Source: Rothia kristinae NBRC 15354 (GTDB taxonomy: Bacteria; Actinomycetota; Actinomycetes; Actinomycetales; Micrococcaceae). From it: a stretch of DNA of 64,000 nucleotides. Positions 43,615-52,620 of this stretch are shown here, piece after piece; the stretch's first letter is position 1, and each line of letters starts with the position of its first letter. The position numbers were made by a program, and so were the translations under genes. The notes beneath the pieces were generated by a model. It had not been told where the DNA came from, searched no databases, and saw only the letters and a list, made by a program, of their open reading frames with translations. Location: NCBI RefSeq assembly GCF_001570865.1, contig NZ_BCSM01000001.1, forward strand, positions 186,001-250,000, in the 5' to 3' direction.

Positions 43615-46600
43615 GGCTGGGTGACCTGCCTTCCGGTGGCGCACAGGGGACAGATCTCGGGCAGGGCGCAGCCGAGTCCGTGGGCGCCGGTGTTCTGCTC
43701 GGTGTGCCGGGCTTGGAAGCGCTCGTGGGCGATCAGCTCGGCGCAGCGCTGCACGAGGTCCACCGCCCACTGATCCTCCGGGCCCAGGGCCTCCTGGTGC
43801 TGGTTCCCGTAGGAGGCGGTGCCGGTGCCCAGCTGCACGAGGGCCGCACCGCCGGAGAGCTCGGTCAGGCGGGCTCCGCGCAGCTCGAGGACCTCGGGCT
43901 CGCCGTCTCGCCGCCCGGAGGCCTGCTGCGAGGCGGCGGCATCGGGCGAGTCCCCCGGGTCGGCGGCGTCCGGCGGTCCGGCATCCGCCCCGTCTCGGGC
44001 TTCCGCCCCGTCCCGCGCAGCCTGGGCGGCCATCGCCTGGCCGGCCCCGGCGGCCAAGGCCACCTGGTACCCGGCCAGCTGGGGGTGGTGGGCCATCTGC
44101 GCTTTGGTGGGCGCGTGGCGCCCGGTCTTCAGGTCGATCACCACGTACCGGCCGAGCTGGTCCACCTCGAGGCGATCCACGCGCCCGGTGAGCAGGGCGT
44201 CGCGGGCGGGCCCGGGCACGAGCACCTGGAAGGAGCCTTCGATGCCGGCCAGCCGGCGGCCCTCCTTCAAACGGGAGTCCACGGCGTACTGGGCGAATTT
44301 GCGGATCATGGTCTCGGCGCGCTGCCAGGTCTGCTCGGTCTCCCAGGTTTCAGGCAGGCGCAGGGCCTCGAAGCGGCGGCGCAGCTCGGCGACGAGCTCG
44401 TGCCCGGGGGCTTCGGGCAGGTCCTGGGCCACCTCGTGGATGAGGGTGCCGAGGGAGCGGGACAGGTCCGTGCCGGCCTGCCCGCCGGAGACGGCGACGA
44501 ACCAGTCCAGCGGGGAGCGCACGATCCCCTCCATCCGCGAGGGGGTCACCGGCACGGGCTTCTCGGCCGGCAGGGCGGGCTCGGTGCTGGACAGCGGGGC
44601 CAGACCCCACCAGTCCTGCGGGTGCGCCCCGGGCACCGGCGGCAGCGGGGCCCGCGGCGCACCATCCTCCGCGGCGGCCCGCGCGGCGTCGTCGGCCGGA
44701 CCGCCCTCACCCGGGGCGTCAGCATCCGGGGCGCCGTCATCCAGGGCGAGGCGGGCCAGGCAGTCCGCGGCGCGCAGGGCCCGATCCGGGTCCTGAGGGT
44801 CCTGGGCGGCCCTGCGCAGCTCGGCGACCAGCCCGCGTAGGGTCATCGGCCGGCGCACCGGGGTCAGGGCGGGCTGCTGCATCTGGTCCGGGGCGAGCAT
44901 GGCCAGCAGCTCGCTGGGCTCGGTCTCGGCGTCGGCGACGGCGGTGACCACCAGGCGCCGCGAGGCCCGGGAGATGGCCGCGGCGAACATGCGCAGCTCA
45001 TCCACCCGGGTCTCGCGCACCCGCATCCCGTGGGTGACGCGGGCGGCCTGCTCGGGACCGAGGAACACGGCGTCGGCCAGCTGCGGGGCGGCCAGCAGTC
45101 CGCCGCGCACGGTGAGGTTGGGCCAGACCCCGTCCTGCACGCCGGAAACGATCACCACGGGCCATTCGCGCCCGGCCGCGGAGGCCGGGGTCAGCAGGCT
45201 CACGGCCGCACTGGGGCCGCCGACCGGCGCGAGGGTGTCCATGGGCAGGTCCTGGCTGTCCAGGTAGTCCAGGAACTGCTCGACGCCGGCGCCGGTCTGC
45301 TGCTCGGCGAAGCGCTCGGCGGATTTGAACAGCTCGACCATCGCGTCCAGGTCCCGGTGGGCCCGCTGGGCGGCCGGGCCGCTGCCCCGGGAGGTCTCCT
45401 CCCAGGTCTTCGCCAGGCCGCTGGCCTCCCACAGGGCCCACAGCAGGTTCTCCGCCGAAACGTCCGGCTCGGCCATCGCGGCCCGGCCCGCGGCCAGCAC
45501 CGCGCCGACCCGACGCAGCCCGGCGGTGCCGGGGCCGCTGCCGGCCAGATCGGGGCCCTGCTCCCCCTCGACGGAGGCCTCGGTCCCGTCGATCTGGCGC
45601 AGGGCGGCCAGCAGCAGCTCGTCCCCGGAGCGCCGTCCCCCGGCCCGCAGCTCGCGGGCGCGCAGGGTCTGGCGCAGCCGACGCAGCCCGGAGGGGCTGG
45701 TGCCGCCCAGCCGGGAGGTGAGCAGGTCCAGGGCGCGCGCCCCGGCCTCCTCCTCCCGGTCGGTGAGGATCCACAGGGCGTCCAGAAAGGGCCGCACGGC
45801 CGGCTCCTCGCGCAGCGGGGTCTCCGCCACCGGCACGGTCGCGGCGATGCCGTCGGCGTCCAGGTGCCGCTGGATCCGCGCCAGGGAGGAGCCGTTGCGC
45901 ACGATCACGGCCATCTCCTCCAGCCCCCGGCCGCCCAGCACGTGCTCCTCCAGGATCAGCTGGGACAGCAGCCGCAGCTCCTCCTGCTCGGAGCCCACGA
46001 GCAGCACCTCGGGGGCGCCGTCGCCCTGTCCCTCCACTCGCCTCCGCTGGTGCACGGCTCTTTCCGGAGCCACGTCATCGGGCTGCCCCTCGGTGGATTC
46101 GGCAGGCTGGGCGGGGGTGCGCTGGGTCAGGGCCCCGGCGACTACGGGGATCCGGTGGGCGATCCGCTCGAAGGCCGGGACCAGGCCCGCGGGCATCCGG
46201 TGGCTGGTGGAAAGGCTGACGCTGCGCAGGCCGTCCAGGGCGGGCAGGCGGCGCTCCAGGCCGGTGAGCAGCTCGGGTCGGGCGCCGCGGAAGCCCTGGA
46301 CCACGGTGTCCGGGCAGGCGGTGAGCACCAGCTCGGCCGGGTCCGCCAGCCCCGCGGGATACAGGGCGCCGAGCAGCCGCACGACGGCGGGGCTGGCCTC
46401 CTGCAGGTCATCGGCGAGGATCAGGCGCAGGCGGGTGTGCTCCTGCTTCACGAACTCCGGGTGGGTCTCCAGGAAGGCGGCGGCTTCGTGGATCAGGGCG
46501 GAGGGGTCGTAGGCGTGGGGCATGCTCAGCCGGCGCAGCTGCTCGTACTCCACCCGGAAGTCCGCGGCGGCCACCCACTCGGGGTGCGCCATGGACCGTC

Positions 46601-47081
46601 CGAGCTCGCGCACCTGATCGGGGCTGAGGTCGAACTCCGCGCAGCGGTCCAGGAACTCGCGGATCTCCCGGCGGAAGCCGCGGGTGCGCAGGGCCTCCCC
46701 CAGATCCGTCGGCCAGGCGGGCGGCCGGCCGATGCCGCGCCGGTGGGTCTCGATCATCTGGCCGATGAGCACGTCCTGCTCCGGGCCGGAGAGCAGCCGC
46801 GGCTCGAAGGCCACCCCCGGCAGCTGCCCGGCGGCGTGGGCCCGACGCAGCACGTCGAAGGCGTAGGAGTGCCAGGCGCGGGCCGGCGGGGAGGAGACGG
46901 TGGCCCCGATGCGCTCGGAGAACTCCTGGCGCAGCCGGTCCGCGGCCAGGCGGCCGGGAGCCAGCAGGAGCACCGAGGCGGCGTCGTTCCCGGCGCGCAC
47001 GAAGTCCAGGGCGCGGCGGATCAGGGCGGTGGAGCGCCCCGTCCCGGGGGCTCCCAGCAGCAGGGTTCCGGTGCCCGCCAT
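43611..47081 (-). CDS. adnA: AdnA-like helicase-nuclease
   Basis: 1156-residue partner of AdnB. The N-terminal motor is UvrD-like but degenerate: Walker A reads LLLGAPGTGRST, with Arg in place of the catalytic Lys, and motif II is LILADDLQEAS rather than DEFQD. The C-terminal nuclease keeps GRVDRLE, VVIDLKTGRHA and PQLAGYQVAL, interrupted by an Ala/Asp/Gly-rich insert of about 50 residues. The extreme C-terminus has GCALPEICPLC, a Cys-x5-Cys-x2-Cys group like the Fe-S staple of AddB-type nucleases. GAGGAGGAGCAC precedes the ATG. First gene of adnA-adnB. Confidence 0.92.
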   Translation of the reverse strand: MAGTGTLLLGAPGTGRSTALIRRALDFVRAGNDAASVLLLAPGRLAADRLRQEFSERIGATVSSPPARAWHSYAFDVLRRAHAAGQLPGVAFEPRLLSGPEQDVLIGQMIETHRRGIGRPPAWPTDLGEALRTRGFRREIREFLDRCAEFDLSPDQVRELGRSMAHPEWVAAADFRVEYEQLRRLSMPHAYDPSALIHEAAAFLETHPEFVKQEHTRLRLILADDLQEASPAVVRLLGALYPAGLADPAELVLTACPDTVVQGFRGARPELLTGLERRLPALDGLRSVSLSTSHRMPAGLVPAFERIAHRIPVVAGALTQRTPAQPAESTEGQPDDVAPERAVHQRRRVEGQGDGAPEVLLVGSEQEELRLLSQLILEEHVLGGRGLEEMAVIVRNGSSLARIQRHLDADGIAATVPVAETPLREEPAVRPFLDALWILTDREEEAGARALDLLTSRLGGTSPSGLRRLRQTLRARELRAGGRRSGDELLLAALRQIDGTEASVEGEQGPDLAGSGPGTAGLRRVGAVLAAGRAAMAEPDVSAENLLWALWEASGLAKTWEETSRGSGPAAQRAHRDLDAMVELFKSAERFAEQQTGAGVEQFLDYLDSQDLPMDTLAPVGGPSAAVSLLTPASAAGREWPVVIVSGVQDGVWPNLTVRGGLLAAPQLADAVFLGPEQAARVTHGMRVRETRVDELRMFAAAISRASRRLVVTAVADAETEPSELLAMLAPDQMQQPALTPVRRPMTLRGLVAELRRAAQDPQDPDRALRAADCLARLALDDGAPDADAPGEGGPADDAARAAAEDGAPRAPLPPVPGAHPQDWWGLAPLSSTEPALPAEKPVPVTPSRMEGIVRSPLDWFVAVSGGQAGTDLSRSLGTLIHEVAQDLPEAPGHELVAELRRRFEALRLPETWETEQTWQRAETMIRKFAQYAVDSRLKEGRRLAGIEGSFQVLVPGPARDALLTGRVDRLEVDQLGRYVVIDLKTGRHAPTKAQMAHHPQLAGYQVALAAGAGQAMAAQAARDGAEARDGADAGPPDAADPGDSPDAAASQQASGRRDGEPEVLELRGARLTELSGGAALVQLGTGTASYGNQHQEALGPEDQWAVDLVQRCAELIAHERFQARHTEQNTGAHGLGCALPEICPLCATGRQVTQP

Positions 47082-47210
47082 GTGCTCCTCCTCGTCTCGC
47101 CTCTCACACCCGGCGCCGCAGCCGGGGTGTCTGTCCGCTCTCCATGAGACCACGGGCGACTGACAGATCGAAGCACCCCCGCGACGTCGGGCCCGGCGGG
47201 CCGGACCGGG

Positions 47211-47216
47211 TACGGT
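47211..47216 (+). promoter_or_regulatory. Leaderless -10 box of the DnaQ-like exonuclease gene
   Basis: TACGGT, then 7 bases and ATG 47224. It lies in the 142-base divergent gap with adnA. Confidence 0.5.
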
Positions 47217-47223
47217 GATTCCC

Positions 47224-47946
47224 ATGAGCACCGACGGCGCGACCGAGCAGCGGCCCTGGACCGAGCTTCCCCGGGCCACCTTCGACCTGGAGACCACCGG
47301 CCCCAACCCCATGACCGCGCGGATCGTGACCGCCTCGCTGATCCTGGTGGCCCCGGACGGCGAGGTGCTGCGCCACGGGGAGTGGCTGGCGGATCCGGGA
47401 GTGCCGATCCCGGAGGAGGCCGCGGCGGTGCACGGCATCACCACGGAGCACGCCCGGGAGCACGGCGCCCCGGTGCGGCAGGTGACCTACGAGCTGGCCT
47501 CGGCCCTGGGCGGGCTGTTCGCCGACGGGGTGCCGGTGTTCGCCTTCAACGCCTCCTATGACTTCACGGTGCTGGACCGGGAGCTGCAGCGCCACGAGCT
47601 GCCGCCGCTGGAGCCGTTCCCGGTGGTGGATCCGCTGGTGCTGAACAAGCAGGCGGATAAGTACCACAAGGGCAAGCGGACCCTGGGCGTGCTCACCGAG
47701 GAGTACGGCGTGGAGCTGAAGAACGCGCACACCTCGGCCGCGGACTGCCTGGCCACCGAGCGGCTGGGAGCGGCGATGGCCCGGAAGTTCCCCCAGCTGG
47801 CGATGCCGGCCGGGCGGCTGCACGAGCAGCAGGTGCAGTGGGCGAAGGAGCAGGCCGCGGATCTGCAGGCCTACTTCCAGCGGATCGGCAAGCAGGCCAC
47901 CGTGAACGGGGACTGGCCGGTGCGCCCGGGTCGCTCGGAGCGGTAG
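47224..47946 (+). CDS. DnaQ-like 3'-5' exonuclease (DEDDh)
   Basis: 240 residues. The four acidic residues and general base of DEDDh exonucleases are present: FDLETTGPNP (Asp, Glu), FAFNASYDFTVL (Asp) and AHTSAADCLAT (His, Asp). The rest is a single exonuclease domain with a helical tail, so it is not the full polymerase epsilon but a stand-alone proofreading- or repair-type nuclease. It probably has a leaderless transcript (TACGGT 7 bases before ATG) and lies back to back with adnAB, which suits a repair role. Confidence 0.9.
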   Translation: MSTDGATEQRPWTELPRATFDLETTGPNPMTARIVTASLILVAPDGEVLRHGEWLADPGVPIPEEAAAVHGITTEHAREHGAPVRQVTYELASALGGLFADGVPVFAFNASYDFTVLDRELQRHELPPLEPFPVVDPLVLNKQADKYHKGKRTLGVLTEEYGVELKNAHTSAADCLATERLGAAMARKFPQLAMPAGRLHEQQVQWAKEQAADLQAYFQRIGKQATVNGDWPVRPGRSER

Positions 47947-47982
47947 CCGACGACGCCGCCGGGCCCCTTGACGTTTCCCATG

Positions 47983-48002
47983 ACAGAAACATGTGTTTCT
48001 GT
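47983..48002. repeat. AT-rich inverted repeat between dnaQ-like and hemL genes
   Basis: ACAGAAAC, 4 bases, GTTTCTGT: an 8-bp perfect inverted repeat, strikingly AT-rich for this chromosome. It follows TTGACG (47969-47974), so it resembles an operator over a promoter, yet both flanking genes end here and no plus-strand gene follows. Confidence 0.6.
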
Positions 48003-48056
48003 TGATGACGACGTCGGCGTCACCGCTCGGGGCGGACGTTCGGCTCTGTGCCCCCC

Positions 48057-49397
48057 CTATTCCCCCGGCCGTTGCGCCTCGGCCGCCGCGCGGACGGCGT
48101 CGGGCAGGGCGGAGAGGATGCGGTCCATCGCGGCGTCGTCGTGCGCGGCGGAGAGGAACCACGCCTCGAAGGGCGAGGGCGCCAGGTACACCCCGGCGTC
48201 GAGCATCGCGTGGAAGAAGGCCGGGTAGCGCCAGGACTCCGAGGCCTTGATGTCCGCGTAGTTGCGCACCCCGTGCTCCCCGGTGCCGAAGGCCAGGGAG
48301 AAGATGTTCCCCGCGGTCTGGATGGAGTGGTCCACTCCGGCGGCCGTCAGCGCCTCGGTCAGGGCCTGGCGCAGCTGCTGCGAGCGGGCGTCCACCGTCC
48401 GGTACACCTGCGCGTCCGCGTGGTCCAGGGTCGCGATCCCGGCGGCCACGGACAGCGGGTTCCCGGACAGGGTGCCGGCCTGGTAGACCGGGCCGGTCGG
48501 GGCCAGCTGCTCCATGACCTCGCGACGTCCGGCCAGAGCGGCGATGGGCATCCCCCCGCCGATCACCTTGCCGAAGGTGAAGATGTCCGGGGCCCAGCCG
48601 CCCTGCTCGGGGCTGGTCAGCCCCCAGAACCCGGCCGAGGAGGCGCGGAACCCGGTGAGCACCTCGTCGAAGATCATCAGGGCGCCGTTCTCCCGGGTGA
48701 TCTCCCGCAGCCCCTCGTTGAACCCGGGCCCCGGAGTCACCACGCCCATGTTGCAGGGGGCGGCCTCGGTGATCACCGCGGCGATCTGCCCCGCGTGCTC
48801 AGCGAAGGCCTTCCGCACCGCGTCCAGGTCGTTGTACGGCAGCACGATGGTCTCCGCGGCGGTGGCCGCCGTGACCCCGGCCGAGCCCGGCATCGCCAGG
48901 GTCGCCACCCCGGAGCCGGCCTCGGACAGCAGCGCGTCCACGTGCCCGTGGTAGCAGCCGGCGAACTTGATGATCAGGTCCCGCCCGGTGATCCCGCGGG
49001 CCAAGCGGATCGCCGTCATCGTGGCCTCGGTGCCGGTGGAGACCAGCCGGACCTGCTCGATCGCGGGCTCACCGGCGGCCGCGGCGTTGATCCGCTCCAC
49101 CACGGTCTCCGCCAGCTCCGTCTCCCCGGCCGTGGAGGCGCCGAAGGACAGCCCGTTCTCCGCCGCCGCGTGCACCGCGTCGATCACGGCCGGGTGGCGG
49201 TGGCCCAGCAGCGCCGGACCCCAGGAGCCCACCAGGTCCACGTACTCGAAGCCGTCCGCGTCCGTGACGTACGGGCCCTGCGCCTCCACGATGAACGGCG
49301 GCACCCCGCCCACGGAGTTGAAGGCCCGCACGGGCGAGTTGACCCCGCCGGGGATGACGCGGCGGGACCGGGTGAACAGATCCTCGGAGATGCTCAT
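48057..49397 (-). CDS. hemL: Glutamate-1-semialdehyde 2,1-aminomutase
   Basis: 446-residue PLP enzyme that makes 5-aminolevulinate from glutamate-1-semialdehyde, second step of the C5 heme route after HemA. It begins [20 protein letters not shown], has [13 protein letters not shown] and EVLTGFR, and binds PLP via the Lys in [22 protein letters not shown] lies 7 bases before the ATG. Last gene of the heme operon, with hemB 73 bases upstream. Confidence 0.97.
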   Translation of the reverse strand: MSISEDLFTRSRRVIPGGVNSPVRAFNSVGGVPPFIVEAQGPYVTDADGFEYVDLVGSWGPALLGHRHPAVIDAVHAAAENGLSFGASTAGETELAETVVERINAAAAGEPAIEQVRLVSTGTEATMTAIRLARGITGRDLIIKFAGCYHGHVDALLSEAGSGVATLAMPGSAGVTAATAAETIVLPYNDLDAVRKAFAEHAGQIAAVITEAAPCNMGVVTPGPGFNEGLREITRENGALMIFDEVLTGFRASSAGFWGLTSPEQGGWAPDIFTFGKVIGGGMPIAALAGRREVMEQLAPTGPVYQAGTLSGNPLSVAAGIATLDHADAQVYRTVDARSQQLRQALTEALTAAGVDHSIQTAGNIFSLAFGTGEHGVRNYADIKASESWRYPAFFHAMLDAGVYLAPSPFEAWFLSAAHDDAAMDRILSALPDAVRAAAEAQRPGE

Positions 49398-49470
49398 GAC
49401 GACTCCTTCGAGACGATGACGATGGTGCGGACGCGCCGGGACCTCCCCGGCGCGCGGAAACGACGGGAGA

Positions 49471-50511
49471 TCAGCGGCGGCCGGCGCGCAGCCAGCCGGC
49501 GACCTCCGTGGCGTAGTATGTGAAGATCAGGTCCGCCCCGGCCCGGCGGATCCCGGTCAGGGCCTCCAGGACGATCCGCTCGCGGTCCACCCACCCGTTG
49601 GCGGCCGCGGCCTCGATCATCGCGTACTCCCCGGAGACCTGGTAGGCCGCCACCGGCACGGACGAGAAGTCCGCGACCTCCCGCAGCACGTCCAGGTAGG
49701 CCATGGCCGGCTTGACCATCACCATATCGGCTCCCTCCTCCAGATCCAGCTGGGTCTCCAGGAGGGACTCGCGGCGGTTGGCCGGATCCTGCTGGTAGGT
49801 CTTGCGGTCCCCCTGCAGGGAGGAGCCGACGGCGTCGCGGAACGGGCCGAAGAAGGCCGAGGCGTACTTCGCGGAGTACGCCATGATCGAGACCTCCTCG
49901 AAGCCCTCCTCGTCCAGGGCCTGCCGGATCGCGGCGATCTGCCCGTCCATCATGCCCGACGGGCTGACCACGTGCGCCCCGGCCCGGGCCTGGGAGACGG
50001 CCATCCGGCAGTAGGCGGCCACGCTGGCGTCGTTGTCCACGACGGTGGTGCCGAAGCGGTTCTGCGTCAGCGGCCCGCAGTGCCCGTGGGAGGTGAACTC
50101 GTCCAGGCAGGTGTCGGCCATGATCACGACGTCGTCGCCGAACTCGTCGTGCACGGCGCGGATGCCGCGGTTCAGGATGCCGTCCTCGGCCCAGGCGGCC
50201 GAGCCCTCGGCGTCCTTGTCCGCGTCGAGGGGCACCCCGAACAGGTCGATGCAGCGCACGCCCGCGGTCACGGCCTCGCCGACGGCGCGCACCAGGGATT
50301 CCACGGTGTGCTGGTGCTGACCGGGCATCGAGGGGATCTCCTGCGGGGCGTCGATGCCGTCGCGCACGAACAGCACCTGGATCATGTCCTCCGGGTGCAG
50401 GCGGGTCTCGGCGACGATGTCGCGCATCGCGGGGTTGGTGCGCAGGCGCCGGGGCCTGCGGATCAGGTCCAGGCGGGTGCGGGCGGGGGTCTGGGGGTTC
50501 TGCTCGGTCAT
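49471..50511 (-). CDS. hemB: Porphobilinogen synthase
   Basis: 346-residue enzyme joining two 5-aminolevulinate molecules into porphobilinogen. Both Schiff-base lysines are in place, in [16 protein letters not shown] and [12 protein letters not shown]. The metal-binding loop reads [14 protein letters not shown], that is Cys-Asp-Cys rather than the three-cysteine zinc site, so metal use may differ from the E. coli enzyme. GGGAGGAG precedes the ATG. The 70-base leader from hemD contains four TTCGGA decamers. Confidence 0.96.
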   Translation of the reverse strand: MTEQNPQTPARTRLDLIRRPRRLRTNPAMRDIVAETRLHPEDMIQVLFVRDGIDAPQEIPSMPGQHQHTVESLVRAVGEAVTAGVRCIDLFGVPLDADKDAEGSAAWAEDGILNRGIRAVHDEFGDDVVIMADTCLDEFTSHGHCGPLTQNRFGTTVVDNDASVAAYCRMAVSQARAGAHVVSPSGMMDGQIAAIRQALDEEGFEEVSIMAYSAKYASAFFGPFRDAVGSSLQGDRKTYQQDPANRRESLLETQLDLEEGADMVMVKPAMAYLDVLREVADFSSVPVAAYQVSGEYAMIEAAAANGWVDRERIVLEALTGIRRAGADLIFTYYATEVAGWLRAGRR

Positions 50512-50530
50512 GGGGTGGGTCTCCTCCCGG

Positions 50531-50570
50531 GTAGTTCGGATGGGTTCGGATGCATTCGGAAGCGTTCGGG
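50531..50570. repeat. Four tandem 10-bp repeats between hemD and hemB
   Basis: Four consecutive decamers, three ending in TTCGGA and the last in TTCGGG (50531-50540, 50541-50550, 50551-50560, 50561-50570), spaced exactly one helical turn. They occupy most of the intercistronic gap, 19 bases upstream of the hemB start on the minus strand. Confidence 0.75.
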
Positions 50571-50581
50571 GTGGCGGCGAC

Positions 50582-51466
50582 TCAGCCGGAGCGGGCGCGC
50601 AGCGCGGCTTCGGCCAGGTTCTCCGGGGCGGGGCTCACGGCGGTCACGGCGGCCAGGCCGAGCTCCCGGGCCCGGGCGGCGGTGGTGGACCCGAGGCAGA
50701 CCACGGGCTCGGGCAGCGGGCCCAGAAAGTGCAGGGCCTCCAGCTGCCGGGGGGAGGTGACCAGCACGACGTCGGCGGCACGCTCGTGCAGGACCTCGGC
50801 GGTGGCCTGCCGATCCAGCGCCGGGGCGGCGGACTCGGCGGGACGCTCCTCCCCCGCGCCGCCCGGGGCCTGCCCGCCCAGGGGTTCCGGGGCCGGCCAG
50901 TCGGCCATGGCGTAGGCGACGGCCTCGGTGACCTCCGCCCCGAGCTCGCGCAGACCGTCGGCCAGCTCCGGCCGGTGCGGCCGACCGTGCACGCACAGCA
51001 CGCTGCCCGGCGCCCCGGCGCGGCCCAGCCGGGTCAGCAGCCCGCGAGCGCTCTGCTCCTCCTCGCCGGCCGCGGTCTCGGCGGCAGGCGTCAGCCCCTG
51101 GGCGCGGGCCTCCTCGGCGGTGGCCCGGCCCACGCAGTGCACTTGCGTGCCGGCCAGCAGCGCGGCGGGCTCGGCGTGGACTGACCGGCCCGCTGCGTGC
51201 AGCCGGGCGAGCCCGGCGCGCAGCCCGCGCAGCCCGTTGACGCTGGTGAAGGTCGCGGCCTCCCAGGGACCGCCGCCCAGGGCCGAGTCCAGCGCGTCCA
51301 GCTCGGGCTCGGTCAGAGCACGCGGGGCCCGCAGCGGGCTGAGGATCAGGCGCAGCCGGCGCTTGCGCAGGGCCTCGGCCAGGGCGCGCGCCCGGTCCGG
51401 GGTGCGGGTGGCCAGCACGACGCCGTCCCGACCCGCGCTCGTGCGCCCCGCGTCGGTGCGGTTCAC
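50582..51466 (-). CDS. hemD: Uroporphyrinogen-III synthase
   Basis: 294-residue enzyme closing the linear tetrapyrrole made by HemC. Sequence in this family is very variable; support comes from the bilobal layout, the ATFTSVNGLRGL motif (about 75-86), the ADVVLVTSPRQLEAL motif (about 222-236), the final VVCLGSTTAARARELGLAAV, and its place between hemC and hemB. A low-complexity insert (about residues 190-215) is rich in Gly, Ala, Glu and Pro. It starts with GTG overlapping the hemC stop (GTGA). Confidence 0.88.
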   Translation of the reverse strand: MNRTDAGRTSAGRDGVVLATRTPDRARALAEALRKRRLRLILSPLRAPRALTEPELDALDSALGGGPWEAATFTSVNGLRGLRAGLARLHAAGRSVHAEPAALLAGTQVHCVGRATAEEARAQGLTPAAETAAGEEEQSARGLLTRLGRAGAPGSVLCVHGRPHRPELADGLRELGAEVTEAVAYAMADWPAPEPLGGQAPGGAGEERPAESAAPALDRQATAEVLHERAADVVLVTSPRQLEALHFLGPLPEPVVCLGSTTAARARELGLAAVTAVSPAPENLAEAALRARSG

Positions 51467-52620
51467 GCCCGGCCCGCCTCCGCCCCCGTGTACCGGTCGG
51501 CGCCGCGGCCCAGCAGGGTCTCGGCCAGCTCCGTGCCCAGCCGGGCGGCGGCCCGCTCGGCCTGCTCCAGCGGCTCCGGCCCGGGAACCCGACCGGAGAC
51601 CTCCCCGGACCTCGCGCCGGGGGTCTCGGTCGCGGCGTCGACCCCGGGGAAGCCCGCCGGCAGCGGGGTGCGGGCGGTCTCCCTCAGGATCTCGGGACCC
51701 TGCTTCCCGGAGCTGTGCCCCTCGGAGCTCTGCAACCCAGATTCCCGCGGATCCGCCACGACGGCCTCCAGGACGAGCACGGGCGCCCCGGCCTCGTCGG
51801 TCTCCAGCTGGGCGTAGGCTCCGACCGGTGCCGCGCAGCCGGCTTCCAGGCGCAGCAGCAGGGCCCGCTCGGCCCGCACGGCCACGCGGGTGGCCGAGTC
51901 CTCCAGGGCGCGCAGGGCGGTGAGCACCTCGGGGGCGGTGTCCTCGGTGCGGTACTCCACGGCCAGGCACCCCTGGCCCGCGGCCGGCAGCACCCGGTGC
52001 GGGTCCAGGAAGTCCGTGACCACGGCGGATAAGCCCAGGCGGGCCAGCCCGGAGGCGGCCAGCACGACGGCGTCCAGGTCTCCGCGGGTCTCCCGCCCGA
52101 CGCCGATGTCCGTGACCCCGTGGTGCTCCAGCCCCCGGACCCGGGACAGCCGGGTGCCCACGTTGCCGCGCACGTCCGCGATCGCGCACTCCGGGCGCAG
52201 CGCCCGGATCTGGGCGGCCCGGCGCGGGGATCCGGTGCCGATCACCGCCCCGGCCGGCAGCTGCTCCAGGGTGAGCCCGTCCCGGGCCACCAGCGCGTCC
52301 CGCGGATCCTCCCGCGGGGGGTGGGCCAGGGCCAGGGCGCCGTCGAAGGCGTCCTGGGTGGGCAGGTCCTTCAGGGAGTGCACCGCCAGATCCACCCCGC
52401 CGGTCAGCAGCTCCTGGCGCAGGGCCGCGGCGAACACCCCGGTGCCGCCCATCTGGGCCAGCGGCCCGGAGGTCACGTCCCCGGTGGTGGTGACGATGGA
52501 CAGCTGCGCCGGGACCCCGTGGGCCGCCAGGAGGTCGGCGACCTGCTGGGACTGGGTGGTGGCCAGCTTCGAGCCGCGAGTGCCCACCCGCAGCGGCGTT
52601 CCCGCACCCTCGGGGCTCAT
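51463..52620 (-). CDS. hemC: Hydroxymethylbilane synthase with C-terminal insert
   Basis: 385-residue enzyme polymerising four porphobilinogens. VGTRGSKLATTQSQQVADLL at the N-terminus, LAVHSLKDLPTQ, GTGSPRRAAQIRALRP and the dipyrromethane-binding Cys in LEAGCAAPVGAYA are present. The usual length is near 310; the excess is a Ser/Glu/Gly/Pro-rich stretch of about 60 residues in domain 3 (about 298-355). It overlaps cpfC upstream by 4 bases (ATGA) and hemD downstream by 4 bases. Confidence 0.95.
   Translation of the reverse strand: MSPEGAGTPLRVGTRGSKLATTQSQQVADLLAAHGVPAQLSIVTTTGDVTSGPLAQMGGTGVFAAALRQELLTGGVDLAVHSLKDLPTQDAFDGALALAHPPREDPRDALVARDGLTLEQLPAGAVIGTGSPRRAAQIRALRPECAIADVRGNVGTRLSRVRGLEHHGVTDIGVGRETRGDLDAVVLAASGLARLGLSAVVTDFLDPHRVLPAAGQGCLAVEYRTEDTAPEVLTALRALEDSATRVAVRAERALLLRLEAGCAAPVGAYAQLETDEAGAPVLVLEAVVADPRESGLQSSEGHSSGKQGPEILRETARTPLPAGFPGVDAATETPGARSGEVSGRVPGPEPLEQAERAAARLGTELAETLLGRGADRYTGAEAGRA

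Noticed and set aside
39985-43773. Open frame of about 1260 codons opposite adnB
   Set aside because: It is antisense to a gene with intact helicase and nuclease motifs; its product is Gly/Gln/His/Leu-rich without domains, the usual shadow in very GC-rich DNA.
45030-47147. Open frame of about 705 codons opposite adnA
   Set aside because: Same shadow pattern; adnA nuclease and Fe-S motifs are on the other strand.
47968-48228. Possible small plus-strand gene starting in the AT-rich palindrome
   Set aside because: Most of it is antisense to the 3' end of hemL, with no ribosome binding site or family.
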